Shown in pieces: positions 12,225-23,013 of a DNA stretch of 64,000 nt (the stretch's first letter is position 1; each line of letters opens with the position of its first letter). Source of the stretch: Lactifluus volemus (Eukaryota > Basidiomycota > Agaricomycetes > Russulales > Russulaceae); the NCBI GenBank assembly GCA_022376515.1, contig WTXI01000005.1, positions 1,302,001-1,366,000 of the forward strand, written 5' to 3'. A model generated the notes under the pieces. The model saw only the letters and a program-made list of their open reading frames with translations, did no database searches and was not told the DNA's origin. The position numbers were made by a program, and so were the translations under genes.

Positions 12225-13535
12225 GTTGGAGGTAGTGTAGGATGAGTAAAAGTAGCCAGAAGCTTTATACTCTGGTATGGTTCAGAAGGAATGGCGAAGT
12301 TTGAACGGCATCGGATTTGTTCAATATGGCCAAGGAGCACGCAGTGACCGGGTTGGGGCGGTGCCAGAGATCTGGCCCAGTTGAGAACCAAAGAAGGGTA
12401 GGCGTAGGAGAGGGTCAGTGGGAGCCGAAGTGGGTGAAGCAAAAGCCTTTTTTGGGTCGGAAGCCCAAAGGAAGTTTAGGGTTTCGACCTGCAACCGTTT
12501 CACGATCAAAAAGTAGGTCTGGTCCCCTAGGAAAGGTAAGCCAACTTGGGTCTCGTATTACTCGGAGAGATTTGGTTAAACATTGCCGGTCTCGTCTTGG
12601 AATCTATAATAAAAAAAAAGAAAAAAAAAAAAAAATAGGGACCCGCTGGATCAAAGTATTGAGCGCTTTTTGAGCAGTAAGCGGATAGGTACTCGACATC
12701 GCCTAAAGTAAAGTTGAACGATTTGCGAAATAACGAATATGATCGTGTAGCCGATGGTTGTACCCCCCCGGGATCAGGGCGCGAGCTTCTTAAGAGCTCA
12801 TAGCAGCTGCGCCATTGCAAGCTTAGTTTGACAAGTCTAGGGCCGTGCTTTGGTAGGGGTAAGAGAGTGAGGATCATCACATCGACATGTGCGGGTATCA
12901 TGTCAGCATCAACAACGAGGTGTAGAGTTGTAAAGGACGCACGAGGAGTTGGGCACAGGACTGAATCCGGGGAACGCATGCCGAAAAGGATGATCGGGAA
13001 ATCTGGCTTGAAACGGATGCAATGGTGAAAAAAATGGGGTTAGTGGTGAACAAGAGTTTCACGGTCCTCGTTTCCTTCGTAACTAGAGGGATGGGTCCAT
13101 GAGTCAGTCGCTCAATCTTTTACGCAAACGAATTTGACATTGGGTGACAACGTCCGGGGAAACGTGGCCATCGCCATGATCTAGCCTCTAAGGAGAGATG
13201 ATGAGACAAGACGATGTTCGGAGAGGCTATACCAGAAATGAAGGGGTGATTGAGCGGAAGTTGGTGCGAAGCTTAAGAAAAAAAAAAAAAAAAAGGCTGT
13301 TGCGAAGGGGGAAGAGGACGAGTTTTGTTTTGTTGCACAGCAAAGTGAGGGTGTGTGTATGTCAATTAAAAATTTGCCGAGGAGAGAAACGAGATCTCAA
13401 TCTTTGACGAGGTACGTCGTTCACCGGGGATACTGAGCATGAGGGGTGGTAGATTAAAACCGGATCAATGCCGATGGTCGGAGTGCCAAGTAAACCTTTT
13501 CATTCCGACCGAACCTCAGAAAGAGTCTTTCTTTT
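12225..13535. other. Divergent promoter region, no gene assigned
   Basis: 1.3 kb between the divergent starts of the C2H2 gene (minus) and PPG1 (plus). It contains poly-A tracts (12608-12635, 13278-13295). An open frame on the minus strand, 12527-12979, has no family likeness and probably lies in the leader of the C2H2 gene. I see no convincing gene. Confidence 0.4.
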
Positions 13536-14915
13536 ATGGCACCCTTTGACCTCGACGCGTGCATTCAACAACTGCTTCACAAACAATTACTTCATGAAGC
13601 ACTCTTGAGAGAGATTTGCGAAAAGACAAAGGAAGTTCTCATGCGAGAATCAAACGTCGTACATGTCAGTGCCCCGGTCACCGTGGTAGGTGACATACAC
13701 GGGTCCGTAATTCCCTAAGCCATCGCTTCCGTCCTTTGCGTGACCCCTTAATGATTTCTCAAGCCAGTTTTATGATCTCATAGAAATATTTCGTATAGGT
13801 GGTTACGCCCCATACACAAACTACTTGTTCCTCGGTCGGTCTCCGAGTCATATTTCAACTTTTACAGAGCGCCAATCTTTTTTTCTCATTCCAGGTGACT
13901 ACGTCGATAGAGGTCTCTTTAGCGTTGAAACCATATCCCTCCTCACTTGTCTCAAACTTCGCTATCCTGATCGTGTACAGCTCATTCGAGGAAATCATGA
14001 ATCGAGAGCCGTCACTCAAGTTCCGTTTTTTTACTCTCTTCCTTCTCCTAATTACTCACACACACACAACGACAGACGTATGGTTTCTACACAGAATGCG
14101 TCCGTAAATACGGCTCTTCCCGCGTCTGGACCTACTTTACCGACATGTTTGACTTCTTGACTCTATCCGTCGTCATTGACGACAAGATATTTTGCGTCCA
14201 TGGCGGTCAGTTCCCCTCGGCTCGTCTGTTTTACCCACTTCGCTTAAAAGGTCCTGTCTCCAAGGTCTCTCTCCATCTATTCATTCTATTGATCAAATCA
14301 AGGTCGTCGACCGATTTCGAGGTCTCTATATTTTATTTGCACACGTGTGATCCCCTCATAATGTTTCTCGCGTTTAGAAATACCACACGAAGGTCCGATG
14401 GCTGATCTCGTCTGGTCGGATCCTGATCCGGAAAAAGAGGATTTTGCAATTTCGCCTCGGTAAAACTTCCCCCCCATTCCTATCCAACGAACAACGACGA
14501 CTCAATATATATTGGCCCCATCCACACAGTGGCGCTGGCTACACATTTGGGTCCGGCGTTGTACACAAATTCCTCGAGACGAACGGGATGACCCATATTT
14601 TACGCGCCCATCAGTTGTGCATGGAGGGTTACGCATCACTTTTTGACAACCACCTGTCCACGGTGTGGTCCGCGCCGAACTATTGTTATCGATGTGGGAA
14701 CTCCGCAAGTATATTGGAAGTTTCGCCAGGTGAAAAGATGTACTTCAACGTGTTCGAAGCCGCGCCCGAGAACGAACGAGACGGGCCGAGCCAACAACAG
14801 GCGGCACAGACCGCTGGAGGAAAGGTTAGAGTTACCCTCTTCCTCGGCTCTATTTTGATGGCGCAAAGGCTAACTCCACTTCTTCCCCACTCAGCTTCCA
14901 GAGTATTTTTTGTAG
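13536..14915 (+). CDS. PPG1: PPP-family protein phosphatase Ppg1
   Basis: Catalytic Ser/Thr phosphatase of the PP2A-like group; in yeast Ppg1 acts with a Far complex in mitophagy control and glycogen metabolism. Eight exons: 13536-13702, 13764-13834, 13895-14019, 14076-14205, 14265-14321, 14378-14459, 14530-14824 and 14895-14915, giving exactly 315 residues with no frame damage. All PPP metal and catalytic motifs are present: GDIHG (split by intron 1), GDYVDRG, RGNHES, HGG and [11 protein letters not shown]. The C-terminus ends in YFL, the carboxymethylation tail of PP2A-type enzymes. Ppg1 rather than PP4 or PP6 is indicated by [20 protein letters not shown], by [11 protein letters not shown] and by [20 protein letters not shown]. 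Intron positions are well supported because every junction restores conserved residues. Confidence 0.95.
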
Positions 14916-15223
14916 CATTACATATGCGGACAAGGTGTCCTTCACGACCGATGACGACATTTGTCCCTACAGGGAGTGCACGTAAAACGATTAGCAAAGA
15001 TGATGTTGTTACCCTGACACGCCACCGGCGAGCGCTGCTCACAAGTTCTCGTCGACCAGTTCGCGGCCGTTTGTATTCACCAAGAAGCGCGCGTGTCGAG
15101 GACGTCTATTTTTATTTTTTTTGGGTCGTTTCAGAGCTCGTTGCTGCAAGGTGTGCAGGCCTCGTGTTGCCACATCGCATTGGCTCATCAAAAAGAATGG
15201 TCGACGGTGCATTATGACATCGG

Positions 15224-16867
15224 TTAACTGTGCCGACCCCGAATGAAAAACACGCCTTTCCTTCGTTGACGCCACCACCACCACCACCACCAACGCGTGC
15301 AAAAGAAGACAAGGAGGGGGAGAAACGACCACGAAACCCTCGACCCCCACTTTTCCCACCATAATGCCGCGAGGGTACGAAGGAGATCTCGTTTTCGCCG
15401 GCGACCGTAGCGTAGGTAAGGTAATGCGGCGGGAGCCAGAGAGTAGGGCAAAGGACCGATCGGGTAACCATAGAAAGGATTGAACCGTGATCGTGGAGAG
15501 ATTTGCCCGAGTGATGTGACAGTCGACCGGGCTGCACTGCCGTCTTCTTCCTCCCTCAAGGATGACGAGAGACAGGGCGTTGGAACAGCATGTTGTGCAT
15601 CCAAAAGGTTGGGGATCTCCGGCAGCAAAGGAAGGTTACCGCCATACTCTGAAAGAGGTAAATCGAGGCACGCTGTCCTCGGAGGCTATTAGCAGAGCTT
15701 ACCCTGAGGGAGGCTATTCGGACTGATGCACTCGTGGAGAGTTTCCCGCGAAGGAAAGAAGATCCTATAATGAACTGACTCGGGGAGAGCAAGCCTAAAG
15801 AAGAGGGGGTGGGAGTGGGGTCAGATGCGGGAGCGGGGGTGTTGATGGAAGTGAAATCAAGAGGAGACGAACTTGATGACGCTCCAAATGCCGGATTGTG
15901 TCCACGAGAAGTTGATGATGAAGACTGGAGAAATGATGTGGCGTTAGAAAGTGGGGGCGATAGCATCTTGCCGGTGGGAAGACCAACCTGTGCCGAACAG
16001 GCCTGGGTAACGAGGCGCGACTTGTTGGGCGTACCAAGTCAGCAGGTCGATGTTCTACGGTCAAAAGTGGTCAATCAGAACAAAGGAATAAATTCGGAAA
16101 TTAAAAGCTGGTGTATGGATGTGGTTCGGGAAGAGACGCACGAAATTTCGCATCGATGCGTTTTCGATATCGACCAGTAGTATGTATTGCAGAACTGGAC
16201 GAACATTGGGACGTTCCGAGGATGACGAGGAGTTGATATTGTGAAGATGGAGACGGAGTCCTTCGACGGAACGTAAGATGTGTTCTCGAGGATCACTCTG
16301 TAGAAGAGGGTCAAGTTTTGCGAGTCTCAAGACTAGGATCGGTCGCTTGAGAATGTCTGTAGCTGAGGGCGGAAGGAGGTGAAGCGGGCAGGGAGGGATA
16401 GTAGGGAACGCGTTGGGATCTTGGGTCTTCAAATGGGTTAAACGCCAGGTGAGACGGACCTCAACGATTCGAGCGCGAAAGCCTTTGTAAATTTATGCCT
16501 CTGCGGAACGTCAGTACAGGTTTTAGCGGTGGTATAGACAACAGAGAAAAACCTTGAGCGTGCGGAATATAGACACTTTTTTTATTTTTAGAATAATGAA
16601 TGAAAGTGCAGGGGGGGTGAACAACGTACGGTCGTCGTGCAACCACTCTTGTGCCCAGTCGCGTGCAGGTTCGTCGAGACCGAGTTCATCGAGTACGTTT
16701 GGGAATATTTGGGTGAGCAACGTGTGTCGAATTTGATCTACGGTTTGTCCATGTTCAAAGTAAGATTTAGCGAGAGAATCGTCGTGAGCGCGAATGGTCT
16801 TTGAGATGATGGCGGCGGCGGGGTGGTGGTAGATTGAACCATGTGATTTATGATGGACATTCATCAT
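15224..16867 (-). CDS. CRAL-TRIO (Sec14-like) lipid-binding protein with C-terminal membrane anchor
   Basis: Sec14-type proteins carry a lipid between membranes. From an ATG at 16867 the N-terminal helical part runs to WLHDD, then an intron leads to FRARIVEVRLTWRLTHL. The lipid-binding fold follows: ILLVDIENASMRNF, NIDLLTWYAQQVAPRYPGLF, then VFIINFSWTQSGIWSVIK, FFPSRETLHECISPNSLPQ and EYGGNLP, each joined by short GT-AG introns. The last exon (from about 15628) ends in a basic stretch (RYGRRRKRD) and a hydrophobic segment (VSWSFLPLLVFF), suggesting a tail anchor. Just before the end is a run of seven tryptophans from a (TGG)7 repeat at 15272-15292. The start overlaps the divergent SET-domain gene by 18 bp. 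Lipid specificity is unknown. Confidence 0.85.
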
Positions 16868-18724
16868 CTCGTCGACTGGTTCACCGGACAAGGCGGAACA
16901 TTTGATCGCGAGTCGTTAACGTTTGCTCCGATTGACTCGCTCGGTTGGTCTACTTTTGCTCTTCGCGATCTCCAGGTACAAAATTCCATCAAACACAACA
17001 GCACACGCTATACCGGACAACTGAACCCGTTTATTAAAATTTCTTATAGCAAGGTCACACACTGTTCTCTATACCCCGTCATCTCACCTTGTCGACCCGT
17101 ACCACATCTCTGCCCTCTCTGATCGGTGAATCGGATTGGAGGGATCATGGTCTTCACGTTGGCTGGTCCGGTCTCATCCTTTGCCTCATGTGGGAAGTCT
17201 CTCAAGGACTGTCTTCCAAATGGTCCACCTATCTTGGTACCCATATTTCCCTTTGGTTTTTGATCAAAAAAATTAAAATAAAATAAAAGGGTCACTCCCG
17301 ATCGTCTTCGACACGCCTATGTTTTGGAGCTCCGAAGATCTTGAGCAACTAAAAGGCACCACTCTATTCGGTCGGTCGAATCGAAATCGATAGTTTTCTA
17401 GTCTCATCTTTGTTACCGACTAGATAAGATAGGAAAAGAGCAAGCTGAGAATGACTATGCCGACAAAGTCGTGCCCTTACTCAAAGTAAGTCCGTCCTCT
17501 TCTCTCTCCTTGTTCAAAAGTGACGTTTTTGGGGGATTCAGAGCAGAACCGACTTGTTTGGATCGGAATATCCAAATCCACACTTTTCTTTGGAAGCTTA
17601 TCATATCATGGGAAGTCGTATACTCTCTCGAAGTTTCCACGTGGGCGCAGATGTGGAAGAGATGAGCGTAGAGGAAGAACCGTCGTCGTCGAGGAGTAAC
17701 TCGGAAGAAATAGAAGATGATGAGGACACCGATGACGATGACGACCCTGGGAATGTGGCAATGGTTCCTATCGCTGACATGCTCAACGCGCGGTATGGCT
17801 GCGAAAACGTGTGTGTGCTCCGCCTCTCATTGAAAGAGTCTCTTAATAATATTTTCCCCCAGGCCAAACTTTTTTACGAGCAACACCATCTCCGGATGGT
17901 CACCACCCGATTTATTCCTCAAGGTGAACAAATCGTAAGGGTTCTCATACTCTCGCTTATAATTTAAAGTTGAAACAATAAAAATTCTAGTGGACCACAT
18001 ATGGTGAACCTCCCAACTCGGACTTGCTTCGCCGTTATGGGCACGTCGATCAGGTTCCGCTCCCCGACGGTAGTCTTGGGAACCCAGCCGACATTGTCGA
18101 AATTCGCGCTGATCTTGTCGTGAAGAGCGTTACGCAAGACCTCGGCTCGGAACGTGTCGATTGGTGGTTAGAACAAGGTGGTGATGAGTTGCGTAGTTCC
18201 CCTTACCCACTTGGAAAATGCCCACTGAAAATTTTTGTGTAGCGTCTTTGTGGTGAACGGTTCACATCAAGTACCAGACGATTTGACATCCTTTGTACGG
18301 CTTTTGATGATGTCAGCACCAGAGTGGGAAAAAAGGAAGCGTAAAACAAAGTTGCCGAAAGTCAAGGTGGATGATACCCTCTTGACCATCGTTGCTGACG
18401 TGGTCAAATCTCGTTTGGCTCAGTATCCGACCACCGTCGAGGTAGGCTTTTTTTCCAAGTTAGATTTTTAATTCACTCATTTTTTAAAAGGATGACGAAG
18501 CTCTCCTTAGTCTAAATGAAAAACACATGTCATTGAATCTGAGGAACGCCCTGGTCGTGCGATTGGGTGAAAAGCGCATCTTGTATGGCCTCCTTCGGGA
18601 ATTACTGCGCGATTGGAGTCGAGTGGTGTGGGCAGGAAACGCAAGGCAGATGACGATGATGATGGGACAGGCCGTGGTGTTAGTGGAGAGATGGCGACTG
18701 CGGCACCGACGCGCGCGAGGTTAA
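16850..18724 (+). CDS. RKM4: SET-domain lysine methyltransferase, Rkm4/SETD6 type
   Basis: Rkm4 methylates a lysine of a large-subunit ribosomal protein; SETD6 is the animal relative. Nine exons: 16850-16975, 17050-17236, 17290-17370, 17424-17485, 17542-17808, 17863-17934, 17991-18187, 18243-18441 and 18491-18724. The SET core is split by an acidic insert. Conserved parts: WFTGQGGTFDRESL near the start, GWSGLILCLMWE, AYHIMGSRILSRSFHV, MVPIADMLNARYG (substrate/AdoMet site), and GEQIWTTYGEPPNSDLLRRY. A C-terminal Rubisco-LSMT-like region follows. A one-base deficit near 18625-18630 would move the last residues into a frame ending at 18729 with an acidic GRKRKADDDD-type tail, which looks more natural. 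Substrate is inferred from the family. Confidence 0.88.
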
Positions 18725-18788
18725 CTTAGCTGTGCTAAAATGTAGCCAACTTGTCCCTTGCTCGCTTGCCAATCACCAATTCACCCAA

Positions 18789-20425
18789 ATGTCTAATGAA
18801 CGTCTCCATGGCTATTCCGTCGATGATGACGACCCACACGACGACGAACCTCAACTATCATCATCTCAATCTCAACCTCTGACTACTGCAGAATCTGAAA
18901 CTGCCACCGTGACTGTTGCACATACCGGCGACGGCACAACTTTGCAACAACAAGAACAACAAGAACCACAGTCTACTACTTCCACTCCCACCACACCGAC
19001 ATTACCAGACCGGCCGTCTGCTACCGATGAATTCGCAGATCCCAAGATCGCGTTGCTCCACGCCATCTTTCCCGACTTTGATGCTGCCATCTTGTATGTT
19101 TTTTCTTCCTCGATTCCCCCCTCCATTTTTATTTTGTTAACCAAAAATGAAAATAGATACTCTGTCGTCGATTCGGTCAATGGCGATCAAGACCGAGCGG
19201 TCGATGCTCTCTTGGCCATGAACGATCCTAATCACGTCTCGGCTTCCTCACCCGCCGGAGGTCCTACTACTCAAATCGAACCTTCCCTCGTACGCCTTAA
19301 CTTTTATATTCGTGTTAACTTAACGGAATGATGATGATCCCCCCCCTTTTGACACAGGTTGAACAAACACAGTTGGACGAAGAGTTTGCACGACAGTTGA
19401 TGCTCGAGGATGAACAACGTTATGCTCGTGATCAAATCGCATTGCGACAACAACAGCAGCAGCAGTCACGTCAACAATTCCCTTATGCGACGCGCGTTAC
19501 ACCGCAGCAGGCATCATCTGTCAATGCTACAATTAATAATAATGGTGCTGCGGAACAGCAAAATACGCCGCAAAGAGATACGATGACAGACGTGCAAGAA
19601 CAGTTTAGTAAGCTCGCGGAAAGTACGTTAGTCTATTCCCCCCCCCTCCCCCTCTGAAACTCGTGCATAATAATCCTTGGTATATAGCTGGCAAGCGAAC
19701 GTTCTCCTCGTTTGTGTCGAAAGTAAAGGCTAAAGTTCAAGAATTCGATCACTCCAGGTACGCAGAGAATTATTATTGTCCCCCCTTTGATTTCTTTGAC
19801 GATCATATCGGGGAAAAAAAACAGGAATGCGCAGCAGCAGCAGCAGCAGCAAAATTCTTCATCCGTCGACGCCACCGGTCCTACTACTACCGCGATCACC
19901 ACCAGTCCGGGTGGCAGTAGCGAAGGCTCGCTCCAGCTGGACAGACACGCACAGCAAGCCTATTACGCTCCCAGAGTCAATCCAAACTCGCCTGCTACTG
20001 CTGCCACCGGTTATGCCGTCCATGGTGACGACGATGATGATGAGAGTTGAGTTGTGGATTCAATGCAAGTTTGTTTCTTTATTCAAAAAACGGTTTTGTA
20101 TCTGCCAGGGGCTCCGCCACGCGCTGCTACCGCCGCCTCGAGTTTACCTCCTTCAGCGCCAGCGGTCGTCAATGACGATTCTACGACCCAACCTCCGCCC
20201 ATGACACGCTCGGGCCCCCCGCCATCGAATATCGACCCTGGTCTGTAATCAATCATCTCAATTAAAAGTCCGCCTCTGACCCCGGCTCTCAGGCAAAATC
20301 GGTCTGCTCCAAAGCGGCCGGTATCGCTGGTGAACACTCAGTCTCAACCTCGTAGCCGCGTGGACGACGATGACGAAGAGTTGGAGTACGTCGAGAATCC
20401 ATTCGAGGAGGGAAGGTACAGCTAG
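18789..20425 (+). CDS. CUE-domain ubiquitin-binding protein, Cue5-like
   Basis: CUE domains bind ubiquitin; Cue5/TOLLIP proteins act as adaptors for selective autophagy of ubiquitinated aggregates. Seven exons: 18789-19093, 19157-19289, 19358-19622, 19688-19757, 19825-20045, 20109-20240 and 20293-20425. The CUE domain (about residues 85-130) reads ALLHAIFPDFDAAIL|YSVVDSVNG and then AVDALLAM, split by intron 1. Then follow a Gln-rich segment with LDEEFARQLMLEDE, a KRTFSSFVSKVKAKVQEF helix, a second Gln run and a Pro-rich acidic tail ending NPFEEGRYS. One base is missing in the CC at 20309-20310 of the last exon, between GLL and KRPVSLV. I saw no certain Atg8-interacting motif, so the Cue5 role is an inference from domain layout. 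Confidence 0.82.
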
Positions 20426-20713
20426 ATGTTTTACGTTATCGTAAATTAGCCAGTGTATGCGTATGTAATTTTTTTGTTTTCCCCCTTTGGCGAACTAGTT
20501 GGAGTCATGAACGGCCGCCACACACATTTTCATTCATCCCAGAGTTTGAGATGTCCGTGAACTCGCACGGATGGGAGCGTATCGGAGTAACTTAACATGC
20601 ACATCTGGAGGGCTCATGGTAGCAATATTTGCCATTGATTGCATGCCGAGTCCGAAATGACCGTGCGAGGAACAAAATTGAAGCTGATGTGCATTGCCCC
20701 ATGGAGGGAGAAC

Positions 20714-21887
20714 TCAGTGCGATATAAACGGTAGCCCTACGGCAGCCCCATTGAGAGCGGGAGCAGCGGCTTTGAACTCCGGGGCCTTGCCAACCATAAG
20801 GAGTCCGACTGGATTGTGTTGCCAAAAACAAAACGATCAATCAGAGAAAAAGAAGGGGGGCGGGGGGAGGACTCACCGATCAGACCGAAGAGGCCCAAGA
20901 TGCTGCCGAACACCTCCACGATGAGGATCTTCACGAACAGGGCAGGGTCCGCGGCGTCTGCCAGGGCTGCAGTCGAGCCGGTGATGCCCACGGAGATACC
21001 GCAGAGCAAGTTACAGATGCCCACCGTCAGCCCGCCCCAGAAGAGCGCATAGCCTGATGCGTCATTTCATCATCATTATTATTTTCGCGTGGCGGTTTCA
21101 AAAGAAAAGAGTCGAGGCCGCGAAGGAAAGGGAAGGGAAGGGAAGGAAGGAAGAGACCCCACGAACCGGTGAAATAGTTCTCCCGAGTGTAAAGTAGGTC
21201 TTCGTCGATGGCAGCCAGCTTTGAAGAGTACACGATCCCGATGATCTGAAAATGGTTGGGGTGAGTGACACATGGGTCCAGGAGATCCGCGGGGTGGGAT
21301 GGGGGTTGAAAAAACCACACGCACTACGCCATAGATAGCCACGACTTCACAAAAGATGATGCTAATATACAGGTGTGTAATAAAATTGTGATTTTGGCGT
21401 GGCCGGGTCAGCTCAAAAACAGTGCATTTTCCGTGGAAGTGGTCCCAAAAACAAACCTGATCAGATTCTTGGTTCGTATACGAGGAGCTCGAACGCCACC
21501 ACCGAGGATGGACGACCCGGTGACAAAGATTCCCCTGAAAAGGTGCAGGTGTAATTGATGTATGTATATATGAACGGTGGGGAGGGGAGGTTGGTGAGTA
21601 GAAGAAGAGGACGTGAGCTGGGTAATATCATATACGCACCATCCTGCCCCGAGGACGCTGAATCCTATGCAGAAACCGATACCGGTCGACGCCCACAAGT
21701 ACGGACTTGACTCTTCCAGGAACCGGCCGACGTTGAATGCTTCTCCTGAACCTGCAAGCCCCGAGTATAAAGATGTGAAAAGAAAGGGCAAGGAAATGTC
21801 GTTACCGGTAAAGAGAAGATATAACGCGACGATGAGAAAGAGAAAAGTGGGGAGGCCGAACGCGTAGTAGAGGTGGAAGAAAGCCAT
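20714..21887 (-). CDS. VMA16: V-ATPase proteolipid subunit c'' (Vma16)
   Basis: Membrane rotor subunit of the vacuolar H+-ATPase. Seven exons with GT-AG introns read continuously from the ATG at 21887 to the stop at 20714. Hydrophobic segments: [20 protein letters not shown], then [68 protein letters not shown] and [17 protein letters not shown]. The essential buried acidic residue of c'' is present in FCEVVA, and a second in LIVEVFG. The tail [12 protein letters not shown] matches the family. The short length (about 200 residues) is as expected. No frame damage. It is divergent from ARL3 with only 57 bp between the two start codons. Confidence 0.95.
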
Positions 21888-21944
21888 TCAGTCAACGCGA
21901 GACCGCGCCGCAGCACTGTGCCGAGACCATACCCAAGTTTGGGC
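21888..21944. promoter_or_regulatory. 57-bp bidirectional promoter between VMA16 and ARL3
   Basis: The start codons of VMA16 (minus, 21887) and ARL3 (plus, 21945) face away from each other across only 57 bp. Both 5' leaders and core promoters must fit in this gap, or overlap the neighbouring coding sequence. No TATA box is evident in it. Confidence 0.6.
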
Positions 21945-22981
21945 ATGTACCACCTCCTCAAAGGCTTTCACGAATATTTGACCAGGTTTTTTTTATTATA
22001 TTCTTCGACATCTGCAGAGTTGTTAATCACTCGATGCATAGAAAGGACCAATTTTCTGTCGTCATTATCGGCCTTGACGGCGCAGGCAAGACAGTAGGCA
22101 ACCAAATCGTTCCGTCAAACAACAAAAAGGATTGAAATTCTTTTCTTTCGGCATCTCACAGACACTCCTCGAAAAGATAAAGACGATATATAATGATACG
22201 CCGGGTCTACCTCCCGACAAGATCGCCCCGACAGTAGGCCAGAACAGTACGCGCAGCGTCTACATGTTCACACTAGCATTCCAGCGATAATGATGAATTG
22301 TTGTTCCCTTTCCCAGCCGGAAAGATCACTCTACCTTCGGCCGTGCTCCAATTCTGGGATCTCGGTGGACAACGCGGGATCCGGTCCATCTGGCCAAAAT
22401 ACTACGATGATTGTCATGCCGTAGTCTACGTCGTTGACGCAGTCGACCACGAACGTCTCAGCGAAGGCTGGGAAGCCTTTGGTACGTTTTTTTCCCCCTG
22501 TTTCCCCTTTGTTCCTTCACACTTTCCCCCTCCGAATGACTGAGTAATCGTCACTTTTTTTCAAGACACCGTGCTGTCATCACCTCAGATTCTCGGCGTC
22601 CCGCTCTTGCTGCTGGCCAATAAACAGGACAGTCCCAACTCGCTCTCGGTCGCAGAGATCAGGCACGACTATGAGGAGTGGTACCAGCACAAGATCGAGA
22701 GTGCGCGGCGGAGGCAGGGCAGCGAGATGGAGAGCGAACAGAGGAGGGAGCGCATCGCTAGTTTGGACGTCATGGGTTTGTCCGCGTTGGAAGGGTGAGT
22801 AAGAGGAGCTCTGTGTTGCTAGCTCAATCTGTTGAACGTCCGAGCTTTAGAACGGGAGTTCGTGCCATTGTCGACTGGCTGTTCATTCGGGTGCAGAACA
22901 GCAAACGAAGGCAAGTACATTTGCCCACAATTCGATGGGTTGCACGTGACCTGACGGACGTATAGGGACGAATCGAGTTGA
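21945..22981 (+). CDS. ARL3: Arf-like GTPase Arl3/ARFRP1
   Basis: Golgi GTPase that recruits Arl1 and tethers to the trans-Golgi. The N-terminus MYHLLKGF matches ARFRP1/Arl3 proteins, which lack the myristoylated Gly2 and are acetylated instead. GTP-binding motifs: GLDGAGKT|TLLEKI (P-loop split by intron 2), PTVGQN (switch I), WDLGGQRGIRS (switch II), LLANKQDSP (base contact) and SALEG. About seven exons; GT-AG introns begin after TR, KT, QN, EAF and LEG. The last intron, 22911-22965, has a GC donor (CGAAG|GCAAGT) and would give a tail KRRDESS ending at 22981. If it is retained, the frame stops at 22965. The insert of charged residues after EEWYQHKI is longer than in yeast. Confidence 0.93.
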
Positions 22982-23013
22982 AAGCATAGCGTCTCAACCA
23001 ATGCAAGGTTGTA

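Noticed and set aside
12527..12979. 150-codon open frame on the minus strand
   Set aside because: Contains poly-Phe from a poly-A tract and has no family likeness; likely leader sequence of the C2H2 gene.
13825..14160. 111-codon open frame including the phosphatase core
   Set aside because: It runs through two introns of PPG1; the spliced exons 13895-14019 and 14076-14205 explain the conserved part.
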